From contig CAJINV010000003.1 in assembly GCA_905178155.1 (NCBI GenBank), positions 10,345,489 to 10,409,488 of the forward strand: a stretch of DNA of 64,000 nt. The letters run 5' to 3'. This document shows positions 1 to 12,530 of this stretch, one piece after another. The position numbers and the translations under genes are program-made. Source of the DNA: Amoebophrya sp. A120 (Eukaryota > Sar > Dinophyceae > Syndiniales > Amoebophryaceae). How positions within the stretch are numbered: position 1 is the stretch's first letter; every line of letters begins with the position of its first letter. Under the pieces are notes generated by a model, which did no database searches, was not told where the DNA came from, and saw only the letters and a list, made by a program, of their open reading frames with translations.

Positions 1-220
1 TTCTCGGTTTCCGATTCTCGGTTTCCGATTCTCGGTTCTCGGTTTCCGATTCTCGGTTTCAGGTTCTCGGTTCTCGGTTTCCAATTCTCGGCTCTCGGTT
101 TCCGATTCTCGGTTCTCGGTTTCCGATTCTCGGTTCTCGGTTTCCGGTTTCCGATTCTCGGTTTCCGATTCTCGGTTCTCGGTTTCCGGTTTCCGATTCT
201 CGGTTTCCGATTCTCGGTTT
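1..220. repeat. Minisatellite of 7-bp words
   Basis: The array mixes two 7-bp words, TTCTCGG and TTTCCGA, mostly as the 14-mer TTCTCGGTTTCCGA, with occasional doubled TTCTCGG or TTTCCGG. It runs off the left edge of the window, so its full length is unknown. It ends abruptly at a T-run near 217. The open frame across it on the minus strand follows from the repeat and is not a gene. Confidence 0.95.
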
Positions 221-322
221 TTTACGCCCTGGCCATGGCTTAACTTGATAGTAAAACAATAAGGATTAGGATGCACGAAAAAGAAAAACAACTAGATGAA
301 CAATAGCAATACCGGACTCAAA

Positions 323-2944
323 TATGAGATGGACTGAGCGATTCAAACCCAAGCGATTCAAAAATTTTTTTTCAACTAAAACGCATCCCATCAACTGCCC
401 CCAAAATGTCCCCGGATTCGGCGTCGCGCGGAGCAGTTTCAGGTAGTGGCGGAGATGTCGGCACCGGGTTATGGAAGTAAAATATGTGGGCCGACGTCAA
501 CTTGAGCTTTCTACATCGGCTGTTCTTGGAGGTCATTTTTTTCCTCCAAATACAGATACGCAGCTGCCTTCTGCGAAGTGAATCTTCGTCGTGTGTCTGG
601 AAAGGTAAGGCGGCAGCAGAAATCGCTTCCGTATTTGGGGCGCTCCCGACTCTTCAACAAAAAGGGGGTCACCTGCGTGGTGTGGTTTTTGCTGCTTTTT
701 GTAATCACCCAAACGACGCGCAAAAGACTACGAAAGAGGCCAACGTGGCCGGTCTCAACTTGAGGCAGCTACTTGCCATTTTATAAAGGCTGCAAAGCAG
801 GGGACGAAGTCAGCGCGTGCGCATGAAGCCATGAAATGAGCGGAAAAACAAGACGCAACAATGCCGCCAAGTTGGGTACCGGGAAAAACGCGCGTCAGCC
901 ATGTGAAGGGCAACCCAGGGCCCATTCCAAAACCCAAGCGGGCCGACCGCCGGGCTTGGCGGCTTCTGGTGCGCCGTGGTGGGAATGCCTTTGGGCCTGC
1001 CCACGTAAAGGTTGTAAACCTGCGGCAGCCTCGACCAGGTCCACGGAGGCCGCGCGGGCTACTATGCCAACAAAAAAAGCAACAAACGCAGCGCACAGGT
1101 GCATTGTTTCCTCGGTGTAGCTGCAAAGACGGGCGGGCCAAGGCGCCGAGGGTTTGGGGCGCAGGCGCCCCACGGATGCTATGGCACTGGGGGGCCTGGC
1201 CCCTTGGCAAGTCCGCCAGCGGGCCAATGCCGTGGGCTACTTGGTGGACTGACGTCGCCGGGGCGCGGGTACCAGCTTCGCGACAGGGGCGGCTTTGGGG
1301 GGAGTCGCGAGGGCGGTTGGGTGTTGTTGTGGGCCCCGTCTGGCACGAGAAAGGGCGCCGGCGGAGCCAGTCGCGCAGCGAGAGGCTTCCTGGGGGCAGG
1401 CGTTCCCGGAGCTGATGGCGGGGCTTTGCAAGCCTTGTAGCGGCGCTCGGAAGGGGCGTGGCGGGCATGGTGCCGAAGGTGCGGAGGTCACTATTGTGAA
1501 AGCGGGCGCCATAGCGTCGCGATTCGTGATTTTCCATTGTTCTTGAGCATACCGCCGCGCTTGGCCGATTTCGGCTCCAAAAGGGGGTCAATCCGGGACC
1601 TCCTTTTTGGCCTCCCCCGAGAGCCGGAACCACGACGGTATGCTGGATCTCGATAGAGGTCCTTTTTGGAGGGTTTCGGCGATTCAAAAGGACCTCATTT
1701 GAATCGCGACATTGCAAAACCGTTGCATTTGTATTTCCCCGACTACAATCCATTCAAAAAAAGGCGCGATCTGTTCTTTTTTTCCAGGTTTGTGACGGAT
1801 ACGCGGCGGCACTCGGCTGATACACGGCGCCACAGCTCAAGAAATAAAGGCTGCGCCCCACCCTGTTGTCCGAAAAGATTTGGCGGCCAGAAGAAAAGGG
1901 CCACGAACCAAAGGGCCGCCAACCAGTGGCGAGAGTCTTCTATTGGTGGGGAGAAGTGCAAATGCTGCCCGACCGATCACAGGCACCCACAGAAGAGGCG
2001 CCGAGGCTGCCGTGGTGTGGGCCACGGCGGAGATATATCGCGCCGCAAGCCCGGCTCGGGCGGCATGTAGTTCAGCAGCGCACCCGTAAAGGTGCCAAAG
2101 CCCCGCAGTGCCGACACGGGGCCCCAGGATAGCCTGGCGGCGCAGGCGTCCTATGCTTTTTTTCGATGGCACTGCGCCAGGGTTGGCACTGCGGCCGCGG
2201 CGCGCCGTGTTTTTCCCTCTCCCGGTGACAAGGCTCATAGCCCACACTAGAATCGGCTACGCCACCTTCTTTCGCAAGGCGTTTTGCCGAACTTTTGTGT
2301 CCCACAAAACAGAAAAGCAGATGGCGAAAATGGCGCCGCATTATTTCGGGGCTGGGGCCCCCACTACACAACGGCGGGCATGTTTTTCGTCCCGCGGCTT
2401 TTGGCCCCTTCTTCCTTGTTGTATGTGCGCGAGAAAAACCGCGCAAGAGACAGCGCAACGTCGCTGATGGCAGAATAATGGGCCGTGCGTTGGCGCCAAT
2501 CTGGCTAGTTCCAGTAGGACCCGGCTCTGCTTTTTTAGGCGCATAGCTCGTCGGCTCTCCGCCGCCACTCACGCGAAGCCGCTGCGTTTGGCACCGATCG
2601 CGGCCACGCCTTGGGGCCAAATAGTGGCAGGCTTGGGCTTCGAGGGTATCCGCTGTGTGGCCTCCTCTGCTGCCCCTTGCTGCGAATTCTTCACGCTTAT
2701 GAATGCAGACACTCGCCTTTTTCCCGGTTTTGCTGCGTTCACGTACGCCTAAATAACGAAGTCAAGTTGAGATCGACCTAGCTTGTTCGTTTGATACTCT
2801 TCTGGGCGACGTTTCGGCGAACGCAAAAAACACCCAGAACACAGCCCATCCGTGCTGCTGTTCTTTTCAAGAATCAGGAAAAGCTTGGAACATGAAAAAA
2901 AATTTTTGAATCCGTTGATTTTGAATCGCTCAGTCCATCTCATA
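323..2944. mobile_element. 2.6 kb GC-rich TAT...ATA element with TSD
   Basis: The left end starts TATGAGATGGACTGAGCG and the right end is its reverse complement. The inverted repeat continues imperfectly for about 50 bp, including a shared GATTCAAAAATTTTTTTT block (left 355-372, right about 2893-2910). Both sides are flanked by the same 5-bp word, TCAAA (318-322 and 2945-2949). The body is GC-rich and contains no ORF that I recognise as a transposase, so the element looks non-autonomous. Termini and target-site length match the intron-forming elements found elsewhere in the window. Confidence 0.8.
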
Positions 2945-2949
2945 TCAAA

Positions 2950-4423
2950 GATGCGCATTCTTGCAAAGCGAAAGGCTGCAACTTCATTAAGAAAAAAACA
3001 CCAGAGCTGCAAGTTCGAAGATGCAGGCTTAATTGACCCCTCGGGTCAAGGAGCTGAAAAAGAATCGCCCGAGACTCTGGAAGCAAGGGCAAAGCTCGTA
3101 GCCGGTTCGGAGAGTCACGAGTTCGGAGGTGAAAATGCGGAGCAGGAGCTGATTCCGCCCCGAGACGCACCGGCATCCGCGTCACCCGATCTATGAAAAA
3201 ACAAGGGAACAAGGAAGTCGTTCTCTTGGTGGTTTGTAGGTTATTCCTCAATGCTTTTGGTCAAAGACGGTCTAAAGGAACGATGTTAAAGAGGCTTTCA
3301 ACCAACTTCGAAGATGACCGTCTGCCCTGCTGGCTGGCTCTTCGCGTCCTCGAGATCCCTCCTCGTCAAAGCCAAAAGTTATAAGGTTGAAACTGGAAAA
3401 ATAAGAGCAAAACCAAAAGAGCGGCAAAACAGAAGGGAAACGTGTTCGATTCATGGTCATTGCCGGATAATTAGCCGCACAGTGGTGCGAAAGCACAAGC
3501 TCAAGCACAACGTGTGCAGGTTCCAGAACTACTCAGAACATTAGAAGTGGTTTGCGTGTGCTGCTAACTATGAAACCCAAGAGAGCAGTATTTATGAATA
3601 TATTGCAAAGTGGTCCATCTCGATCTTCACACGACTCTGCGGCTTCAGGATCCGATCTCTATCATGGCCGAAATTGAAGAAGGAGGTGTATGCATGATGA
3701 AAAAGAGTAAGCTGCAGCATTTTATTGATACTGCAGTTTCCGCAGGGAGGTGCGGCTTTGTTCCAATCTTTTCTGCAGAGAATGTTGGTCGCTGTGGAAG
3801 ATCTTCACGACTACGACAGACAAGTAAATATACACTGGAGCTCCATGCACAAAAACAAAAAGCGAAGCACTTCAACTGCTCTACACAGTCGTGATGGTGA
3901 TGATCCGCAACTCCACCTGTGCACGATGCTGATCTCTATTTCAATTTATACTCATGTTAGAGTCATTTGGGATCAAAGCGCGGGGACCCATTTTTACGAG
4001 AATAAAATCGAAATACAAAATCATGGAGCATGCGTTTTTGTGCCTGTGGATGCAAATTTTAGCACATATTTCATTGAGGTGGAGATGCAATTTCATGGGA
4101 CAGCAGCAACTCTATCCTTTTCTATTTACCGACAACTGCTGACGGATAAAATTGGAATTCCAAATGTGATTAACAGGAACAGGTAGGAGCAGGAGCAAGG
4201 CACAAGAGCAACAGGAGCACGCTGTTGCTACTGATGCGCACGAATATGAGTATGGAGAAGATGTAGAAGATGAAGAGTTAGAAGATGGAGCATCAGTGAT
4301 CGTAGTCCGAATTGACAAAGTAAGATATGATAACTTGAGAAAAAAAAACCATTGGCATTATAGCAACCGAAACTATAAGTATAACTACACTGAATCTCCT
4401 CCTAGTATCCTGGTACGCAACCA
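2950..4423. other. No gene recognised
   Basis: The stretch between the 2.6 kb element and TFIP11 is AT-richer than its left neighbour. It has open frames (for example 3725-4186 on the plus strand), but none with recognisable domains. The last 150 bases hold simple GAGCAGGAGCA-like and GAAGATG-like runs. It may contain the TFIP11 promoter and 5' UTR, or the last exons of an unrecognised gene. Confidence 0.5.
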
Positions 4424-7400
4424 ATGTCCGACTCCGACGAAGGCAACCCCTTTCTTGGCGGCGGACCAAACCCATTTGCAGGTGGCGTGGGGCTGGGAGG
4501 TGGCAAGTCTTCACATGCCTGGGAAGGCGAATCTTCGGAAGAGGATGAGCGTCCGGCGAAGCGGACTAAGCTATTTACCTCCGGCGGCAGTCACGGCATG
4601 AAATTCGTGAAGAAGGAGACCATTCAGCCGAAGGAAATTCCAAAAGCCACAATCCACATGAAAGACAGCGAAGGAAAAAATCAGGCGACGTCTCCCGATG
4701 AAGCAGATTCTTCAGAACACGAAAACGATGACGATGAGGAAAACCCGGGCACAATTGACCCCCGGTTCCAATTCCAATTTGACGCCTCCTCTGCGCAGCA
4801 GAGGAAAGAGCAGGGTCCGCAGATGCCTTCGAAGGTCCACCGTAGTGATCGGCAGCTCGCGGACGATTTCTCCAACCCGGTGCTTGCCTACATGAAGAAG
4901 ATGGGCTGGAAAGGCGGGGGTCTCGGGGTCGACGAGCAAGGGCGCGCGAATCCCTTGAAAGGTGCGTACGGACGCAAGAAGAACCAGGCGATCCAGGAAG
5001 ACGGAGAAACCAAGCAGGAGGAGGACGATATGGCTCTCTCAAGCAGTGCATTCGCATTTCGTGGTCGTGCATTTCTATTTGGCGATTTTTTTGTGTTTGT
5101 GACGCAAAGAAGCCTGTAAGTATAGAATAGTAAACTACGAATAGTGGCTTCCGTTTGTTCGATATTGTCCACGTGTCTGTGGTTGCCTGATCTTCCAGCT
5201 GGTTCTTCAAATGAGAAGGTTTGGACGCTCTCGAGAGCATGCTGGGAATCCGTGCCGGATTTGTAAGTAGAGCGCTGCAATCGCAATGGCAAAATAAAAT
5301 AAGAAATAGTTTCCTAGTGGTCTTCGGGCCGTATCGTTCATCGGGCCGCCGGGCTGACAAGACATAAGTTAGTACCTCTAGTATCCTACTCCCGAAAGGA
5401 AAGCAAGGGCTCGGGATCTAGGACCCCCAGCGGTCCCCCGGGAGGTTGCCCAGTAGAGCTGCCCAGCGCTCGCCTGAATGAAGGTCCTCATTTGAAATTA
5501 CAAGAAACACAAAACTGAATCGCATAGCAATTGCATTCTTTTGTACTGACAAACATGCAAGCTCAAGCAATTAGCAAGAAGCATTTGCACATGAAAGTGT
5601 AACGTTTGAGAAGGCCATAGGCGACCGTAAGAAGCCCGACCAGCGCAGCGCGAGGGACATACTTCTTGGCGGAGCGACAGGCTTATGCAGTGCAAAAGTC
5701 TCGCTCTCGTTAACGTATTCGATTGGTAGTACTGTCATAAAACTAAAAAAGTTCAAGCTGCATAAAAGCCTAATATCGATGAGGCGAGGCCTATCCAGGA
5801 AAATAAAAGCACCCATTTCCATCCAATTTGTGTTTGTCCTGCAAAACATGCATAAACTCCAGTGTAGTTTGCCATCCAAACGATGGCTGGGGCTGGCTGT
5901 TTTTTCCTGGATAAGAACTGTGTTCGTGCAGTGCCGTTCGAAACGGAATTTACTATACGACTGCGATACTTTTGTACGGCATCAGGGGAGAAGAGCACAC
6001 GCGACGTGATCCCGGGACTTGGAACCCACATGAGTAAAAGCGATCGCCAGGGATTCATTGGGGGCCGGAGAAGACAGAAAGACAAGAACGAGCAGCACCT
6101 GAAGAGGCGCGACCGCGAGGTATTCTATGAAACGGAAGATGGGGATGGCTTCTTTGAAGAAAAAACTGTGCAGTCTAGCACAATGCGCATCGTGGATATG
6201 ACGCAAGCACGCGGCGCGCGCATCATCGGGGGTGCCGGAGAAATTATAGCTGGCTCTCGTCTGACTGCAAGAGCCGTCACCGCAGCGGAGCTGCGCGGTT
6301 CACTCATGCAGAGGACGGAGCGCCCGCTCGATGATCTACTTACGGGGCTCTCGGACCTGGTGTTGCGTACCGACCAAGACGCGGATGTGCTGCGCCGCCA
6401 GGTCACGGACTACCGGAGCAGCCTCGAGGTCTTGCAGGACGGGCAGGGCGTGGGCGACAATCTTGACGGCGAGTTCGGAACAAGTAGTGGCTCTTCATCT
6501 AGTGGCGCTGATGGCGCCGACGTCAAGAAGACGAGGCACAGGTCCCGCAGACACCAACGCCGGACGAAGCGGCGCGCAGAGGATTGGGAGGACGTGCTCG
6601 AAGGCGTCCTGAATGACCTGGAAGTGCAATTCAAGCACCTGGACAGCGCTGCCGGGCTTGTGTCTTCATTTTCAGCACCAGGATACATCACTTCGGCGTC
6701 GTCCACTGATGCGGCGGCCACAGTTACAAGAGTCGAAGCAGAACTAATAAAGGTGATAGAGTACTTCGAAGAAGTGCTGCAGGCTCATGGGCCGGCCTTC
6801 TGGGCAGATTTCACCTTGGAACAGCTTTGCGCCGAGCATCTACTACCTATTTTTCGCCATCGCGTCAACCTTTGGAACCCGCTTGACGAGTCGGATGAGC
6901 TAGATCCAGTGTTCGAGCGCATCCGCGACTTACTCGTTTTGGGCTCTTCCGCAACACTGGAGCAGACCCAAAACAAACAGCAGCGTGAGCTGTTCCAGAA
7001 ACTGGAGCGGTGCAAAGCTTACAAGCTGCTGACCCAAGCGACCGTATACCCGAAGATTCGCACAGCAATTAGCAGCCCGGATTGTCGCCCGGCTGATTCC
7101 CCGGCTGCCTGCGGCGATTGTCTGCTCCTGTTCACCACTGCCAGTAATTTCCTGCCCTCTTTTTGCATCACCAACTTGGCTCGCCTAAACCTCGTGCCTA
7201 AGCTTCGAGAGCAGGCGCAAAAGTGGGACTGCGTGGCGAGCGAGGGCTTCTTGTCCTGGATTCCGGCTTTCCGCGAGTACCTGCTCGAAAGCGACCTCCG
7301 CGAAATCGCGCGCATCTGCAAGCAGAACGTTGCGCGCTACTTTTCTGGCCGTTGGCAACCGCTAGAGTTCTGTGCTGCGGCCAGAAGAAGTAGACAGGCT

Positions 7401-8682
7401 GCAGCGCAGCAGCTTTTAGAGGAAGACGAGCAACAGGACCGTCACGATATTAACAAGGTCCCGGCCGTCGACGATAGCATACCGCCCGCCTCCGACTCGC
7501 AGCTGACCGGACCTGCGCTGGTGCGGAATTTGCGGCGCTTCCTCTCGGACGAGGATGTCTATGACCTCGAGCAACGCGTCATTCTGCGCCTGCGGGAGGC
7601 CGTTCAGCCGGACGACTCTGATGAAGTGCTATTTGTGCTCGCGCCTTGGTATGACGGCGTGGCCGCTCCGTTGGGCAGCAATGTTTCCCCCTCCACATTA
7701 TCCTGAATAAGAACGTACTTACTCAACCGCCACAGCTGGTCAAGGTGAGAGTTTCTGTTTTTGCATTTTGTTGCTGTTGTGCATGACAAGTTTAGCTTTA
7801 GACTCAGTCACGGTGACGCTGTTGCTGCTGTGACCAAGAGCAGTGCAGCCGCAGGAGTAAGGCACTTTCTTATCCTGAACGGAGTATGACAAATATATAG
7901 GAAGTACAGTATGACAAATATTAATGTACAAGAACTTAGTTGAATTTATTTATTAGTACCATAATTACCACGCTCATCTAATTGCTGGCATCAAGATAAG
8001 CATACGCATCATGGCAAGGTTAGGTTGGGGAGGTTTTTCCACATGATATCCGAACAGGAGACGTCACAACTGCTCCAACGCTCTCCTTTTACTCGCGGAG
8101 GAGCTCTTCTTCCAGCCGCTGCGGCAAAACCTGAAACGGATTCTTGCGGCCATTTGCTCCTCTGACGCCGCCAGAATGTTTTTCGATGGGGCTGGGAAGG
8201 AGAAGCGCCTCTACAACGGACGGACGTTCTTGAGGGCTGCACCATTAGCATCTTCAGAAGATCCGCAGGTCAATCGCGTGAAAACGGACCTGACGAAGTT
8301 GCTCACTCGTTTCTACCGACGGGTGCGGGCTCGCTTCGCCGATGCAACGCTAGCGCAAAATGGCGACCTGGCGATGCAATTTTCGTACCTGCTTGAGGTG
8401 TTTGAGTGCTATGCGCTGGACCAGGGGAAGTTCTCGAGTGCGTCCTCTTACGTCTTGGACCTCGACGGACTAGAAACTGGCCCTGCCCTGCAGGTTGGTG
8501 ACAAGGGACAGTTGTACGCGAACCGGGGGAACAGCGGGCTTTCCGAGCGCGAGAAGACCCTCAGGCGCTACGCAGATATGCTAAAGGAGGACAAGCAGCG
8601 CGCCGCCTTGCGGCAGAAGGACCGGCAGCACATGGAGGAGCCAGACATGGGCTTGCGTGAGTATGCCCCGCTCCCCAGATGA
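4424..8682 (+). CDS. TFIP11/Ntr1-like G-patch spliceosome factor
   Basis: This is a member of the TFIP11 (STIP, yeast Ntr1) family, which activates the DEAH helicase that releases the intron lariat spliceosome in the nucleus. Exon 1 (4424-5028) starts at an ATG giving MSDSDEGNPF. It has an acidic N-terminus and a G-patch around residues 149-190 with core MKKMGWKGGGLG. A 58-nt exon (5625-5682) follows, then a long exon from 5988 carrying IVDMT (about residues 289-293) and the GCFC-like region with LVPKLREQAQKW. The last exon (about 8058-8682) has EELFFQPLRQNLKRILA and ends in TGA. The first two introns are repeat elements bounded by direct repeats; removing them keeps the frame. The junction between about 7680 and 8065 is unresolved: the long exon's frame stops at 7706 and the final exon is in another frame. 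An intron, or an indel in the C-run near 7688, could explain it. Family call is firm; exact 3' structure is not. Confidence 0.85.
5029..5619 (+). mobile_element. Introner, family C (TFIP11 intron 1)
   Basis: The element begins TATGGCTCTCTCAAGCAGTG and ends TTTGAGAAGGCCATA, which are near inverted complements. It is flanked by GACGA (5024-5028) and GGCGA (5620-5624), four of five bases identical. Removing the element plus one flank joins the two exons in frame after the G-patch. Sliding the junction within the repeat never gives GT-AG (AC-AG is the nearest). The ending GAGAAGGCCATA recurs at 49718, and a variant at 40885. Confidence 0.75.
5683..5982 (+). mobile_element. Introner, family A (TFIP11 intron 2) with nested copy
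   Basis: The 5' end (TTATGCAGTGCAAAAGTCTC) and the 3' end (TGCGATACTTTTGTACGGCAT) are the family A inverted repeats seen at 16927, 29393 and 34998. Flanks are CAGGC (5678-5682) and CAGGG (5983-5987). Excision rejoins the 58-nt exon to the long exon in frame, giving a glycine codon either way. A second, different element (5792-5913) lies inside it. Confidence 0.7.
5792..5913. mobile_element. Nested family B foldback element
   Basis: This 122-bp foldback starts TATCCAGGAAAA and ends TTTTTTCCTGGATA. The inner arms pair CACCCATTTCCATCC with a GGATGG-type stretch. It is the same family as the 109-bp copies at 22819 and 41337 but more diverged, with no clear target duplication. It sits inside the family A intron of TFIP11, so it probably inserted later. 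Confidence 0.65.
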
Positions 8683-11600
8683 AGCGATCTCAGTTCGAGT
8701 GATGGGTTTACGGTTTTTTATGAACAATTTGGATTTCGGTTGCGCACGTTTTTGGTCACTTTTTAAACAAAGGACCGTCCAGTTTACGTGGATGCAACTG
8801 CAAGGCTTGAATTTGTTTTGCATAAAGTTCAAAATGTAAAAAGCAAAGTCTTTTTGTTGCAATTCCAATGCTGCACTGCGATGATTACGAAACCAGGTTG
8901 CTTTTGAATTTCTGTTTCAGTGCGGTCGTTCGGCGCGGTTGCATCCCCCGGGGGCGATGCCGGGTTACCAAGGTCCACTGGATTTCTTTCTTTTTACATG
9001 TTTTCCCACGCTTTGTATTTCTGCTTTGTGTGACGTAGAGAGATGACCCAATCCAGGATATTTTGGCTGCGTCCCCTGCTTCCAACTTGCCTCATCTCGG
9101 CCTTTTACGATCTACCACCCGGTGATGGAGAGATAGAGGGTATAGCGCTATTTTGTCACACCGTCTCACGGTCACTGCGTACAGTCTGCATGGGCATGAT
9201 TTTACGCAGGATTATTGTGCGTGGTTTATATGGTTGAAAAGTCGCGACATTATATTGAGAATGAAAACGGGCCTGGCTCCCAAGATTGCCCTAGGTGGCA
9301 GATACACTCGGCCCCAGATCCCGCCTGCGCCCCTGCGGGCCGATCCCTCTCGTCATAATCTCAGAAGCTTGCGGCGTTTTTGCGTTTATTTTTCTGGCAC
9401 CTAGAGACCCACGCCCCGGCTGTACCCCCCGGCCGTTGTCGCATTGGAACGCCCCCAAGGTTGCCCACGTGTGTTCGAACAAGAACGCAAGCAAATAGGT
9501 TGCAGCCATCTACCGCCTCCGTTTTTTGACATAGATAACACGGGCCGCGCGAGCTGGCACGCAAATAGGTGGGTAGGTGCTCTAAGCTGTAGCGCTGGGC
9601 GGACTTAAGCCCATGCCACCGCTTTGCAATGTTAGTTTCGAGCCTGTAGCCCCCCCACCTTCCGAAAGCACCCCACGGAAGCCCCCCCCCCTATATTTTA
9701 TTGCGTTCTGGCCGATCGCCCCCGCAGGTGTTTTTCCGTGCCTGCGCCCGATCTCACCCGGTAGCCCCGAGCGCCTGCCCCGCCCTCGTTTCGCCGCCTG
9801 GCCGCGCATTATGATTGCCGGCCACTGCTGGAGGGCGATCGCGGTGGTCGAAGCTCGTGGCTTTTTTTCGGGTTTGTTCCGAATTGTTTTCCAGTGCCAG
9901 GCGCGACGGCCGTGCAGTTTTGTCATGCCGACACGGCACGGGATAGTGACGCCCCGGCTTTTGTGTGGCGTCTGTAATTACAGACGAAGGCACAGCAGCA
10001 GCGCCTTGCTTTGTTCCGCCCCACCCCGACGAGCCGACGCCCGTTCGGTGTTGGGTTATTAGGCGCCGCAAAAATCTTGCCAGGCCTGTCACTGGCAAGA
10101 TTGTGGCACTGCGTAGCAGTAAAGGACTAGCAGCAGGAGCCCGGGGCTTGTTTTTCTTTTCGTTTTTTTCATGCGCGTAATTGATTCTGCCACTCGGGGA
10201 GCTGTGCGCTCGCTGTCGTATCTATTTGCATCGCCCCGCCCATTGATCCCCCGCCCTGCTTCTCGCAGTTTGCTGGGTGGGCTGCCCAAAAATGGCGGGC
10301 GAAGCCCTGCAGCCCGTAACCTTTGACAGCGGAGCAGCGCTGGCCCTCTTCGGTTCGGGGCCAGTGCTTGGCAACGATTTGCGGGACGCGCGTCGCGTCT
10401 GGTCTTTTTGCATGCGGAGACTTTTCGACGCCTTTTGGCTTTCGCCGATGCCCTGACACTGGGTGGAACACTGTCTGCGTGGTTGATGCCTGGATCCCAG
10501 CACCCCCCGCGCTCGCAGATCATATTGCCAACATTGCCCCCAGACAGACTTTGCGCGTTGGTATAATCTAGCGCGGTGCTTGGTTTCTCCAGCCTTTTCC
10601 TTTCCCCGATGGGGGGAAGGAAAGGCCGCTCCCCTCCTACCGATCCGGACGGATCAAAAATCGCGCAGGATCCGCCAGATAGAACACCAACGGCGACGCT
10701 GGTCCGTCCCATTTGCCTAGCTGACGCCCGGCCCCTGCAGCTTGTCAGCACATCAAACCGCCGGCGTTTCCATGAAAGTAAAGCCGGCGCGTGAGCGTGC
10801 GCGCGTGCGAAAGAGAGAGAGAAACTTCGGAGAGCGTGCGAAGGCCTTGGCGCTGTCGTCGCTGTGAACAGGCCAGCAACTTCCGAAGAATTGCGAGCCC
10901 TTTCGGAAGAGTAGAGAAGTTCCCGCCTGGCCAACTCGCCGGCGCGGTTGGGGAGAACCTTGCGCACGTCGCGCGTGTCGACTTTAGCGCACAGCTGCTG
11001 CTGGTTTTGCGCAGCTTTTTCGTCGAATAGCCGCACTGCTTTCGCTTGCGTTCAAGATGATCGCGAAGACCTCCGCGCGGAACTGAGCGGCTGCGCCCGG
11101 TTGCTCGGCCCTGGAGCGCGTGCAGTGTGGTCGTTTGGCCTTGCCCCCATGCCCTTGCTTGGTCGAGTGTATGACGGAGAACGAGGCTGAGACTCCGCGC
11201 CCCGTCGCTTGTCCCATCCCTCTGGATCCGTCGACGATGTTTTCGGTTGGAGCGGTGTGCGTTCATTGTCGTGCTGATGGTGTAGCTCCCAGCTGCTTCA
11301 CTTCGTTCTGCGTAGGTTCTGGTCTTAAATTCCCACCCAGCGTCGTCCTCCCCAGGAATGACTCGGACACTGCACATTTTCACGGCGTGGCTGCATAGTA
11401 GATTTGTGATGCTGCACACCTAGCGGAGAGATACTTTCACTTGCAGACCGTCATCTGCAATTTTTTTGCACCAAAGAAAAACTGTTGCAGTTGAGATTGT
11501 TTCAGCTGAGGCTTCCATAGCGAGGTGTTGGAGCAGTGCGCCGCGGAACAGAATGTGGCCTTCGTCGAGAAAAAGGGATTTGTTTCAGCTTCTGGTATAT

Positions 11601-12530
11601 GCCTTGCAGCTGTATGTGTATCGTATGCATTTTAGAATTGGTGCTCGAGAGAAATATACATATAGAGAAGTCGCGAGAGGTGGATGAAAATTTTTCATGC
11701 AGAGGCAGATTCAGGTATAGACTAAGATGAGATTATTTGTCATGCATGCAAGACTAAGACAAAATTTAGATACGAATGCGATACTTCTTTGGCAGTATAC
11801 GGAAAGCAGTGGTTCACATTCGGGAAGAAGCACTTCATTTTATGCATAGCAAATATGTCTGAGTCTGAGTCAAGAACAAGGTAGAAGAGTGCAAGTTTGT
11901 ACTGCTAAAATCCCTGTCATTGTCATGCAAAAATAAAATGCAAGCTGCCAGCGAAGGGAAGAGAGCGAAACACCATAGGACCTCGAAAACTTGTCTTTGT
12001 CATGCGTGGCTGGTGCATATCGCAGCGCGCTCACGACCATTCACAAACTAGCATCATAAGTTTCCCGACTCAGACATATTTGCACTCGATGCATGTACTG
12101 GGAAAACGACATCTGCTTCTACACCACGAGTCTGCAAGCCAAGGACAAAATTTTTCCGACCAGTCTCGAGAACCTGTTGCAGATTGTCAAAAAATGATGA
12201 TCTTCATGATGCAGCATTTGCTGCATTATGGCGATGTGCGGCAACAGTAGTGGTACAACTAGTACTCAGAATCAGAAACCTACGCTCAAAGCGACCACTC
12301 TGACCACGGGTCCGCCGTACTCGACTGTTGATTTGCCCTTTTACAACAACGGCTGACAATTGCACTTCCCCATTTAAGAGTATGAGTAAGACTGAGCCAT
12401 GGAGCACAGTATTGAAAACGAAAAGCCAGGTGAAGGTGAACAAGAAGTGTCACACCTTCGCCACCCCATGATAAGACATAGTTGGACCAGATCCAAGCAC
12501 CAGGTAAAAGGCAATAAATTTGACAAGTAG
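8683..12530. other. Gene-poor stretch; GC-rich 9270-11400
   Basis: No ORF here has recognisable domains or a credible splice chain. About 8690-9270 and 11400-12530 are AT-richer and intron-like, with the recurrent word GTCATGCA and a lone family A right end at about 11765-11800 (GCGATACTT then AGTATA). About 9270-11400 is strongly GC-rich. A hairpin at 10588-10629 (CCTTTCCCC, then CGAT, then GGGGGGAAGG) resembles the terminal hairpins of the 12.5-13.8 kb element. Confidence 0.5.

Noticed and set aside
1-220. Telomere at the window edge
   Set aside because: The repeat is irregular TTCTCGG/TTTCCGA rather than a TTTAGGG-like telomeric repeat, and it may continue beyond the window.
755-1753. 332-codon minus-strand frame
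   Set aside because: It lies inside the GC-rich 2.6 kb element, is Arg/Pro/Ala-rich and overlaps other equally long frames; composition effect.
3725-4186. 153-codon frame upstream of TFIP11
   Set aside because: No domain, AT-biased composition, no supported start; left as unassigned.
5400-5480. tRNA-like sequence
   Set aside because: GC-rich stretch without a cloverleaf or the A and B box words.
5064-5985. Single GT-AG intron joining TFIP11 exon 1 directly to the long exon
   Set aside because: A GTCGTG donor and CAG acceptor would keep frame, but the two-introner model has matching inverted ends and direct repeats and adds a plausible exon, so I prefer it.
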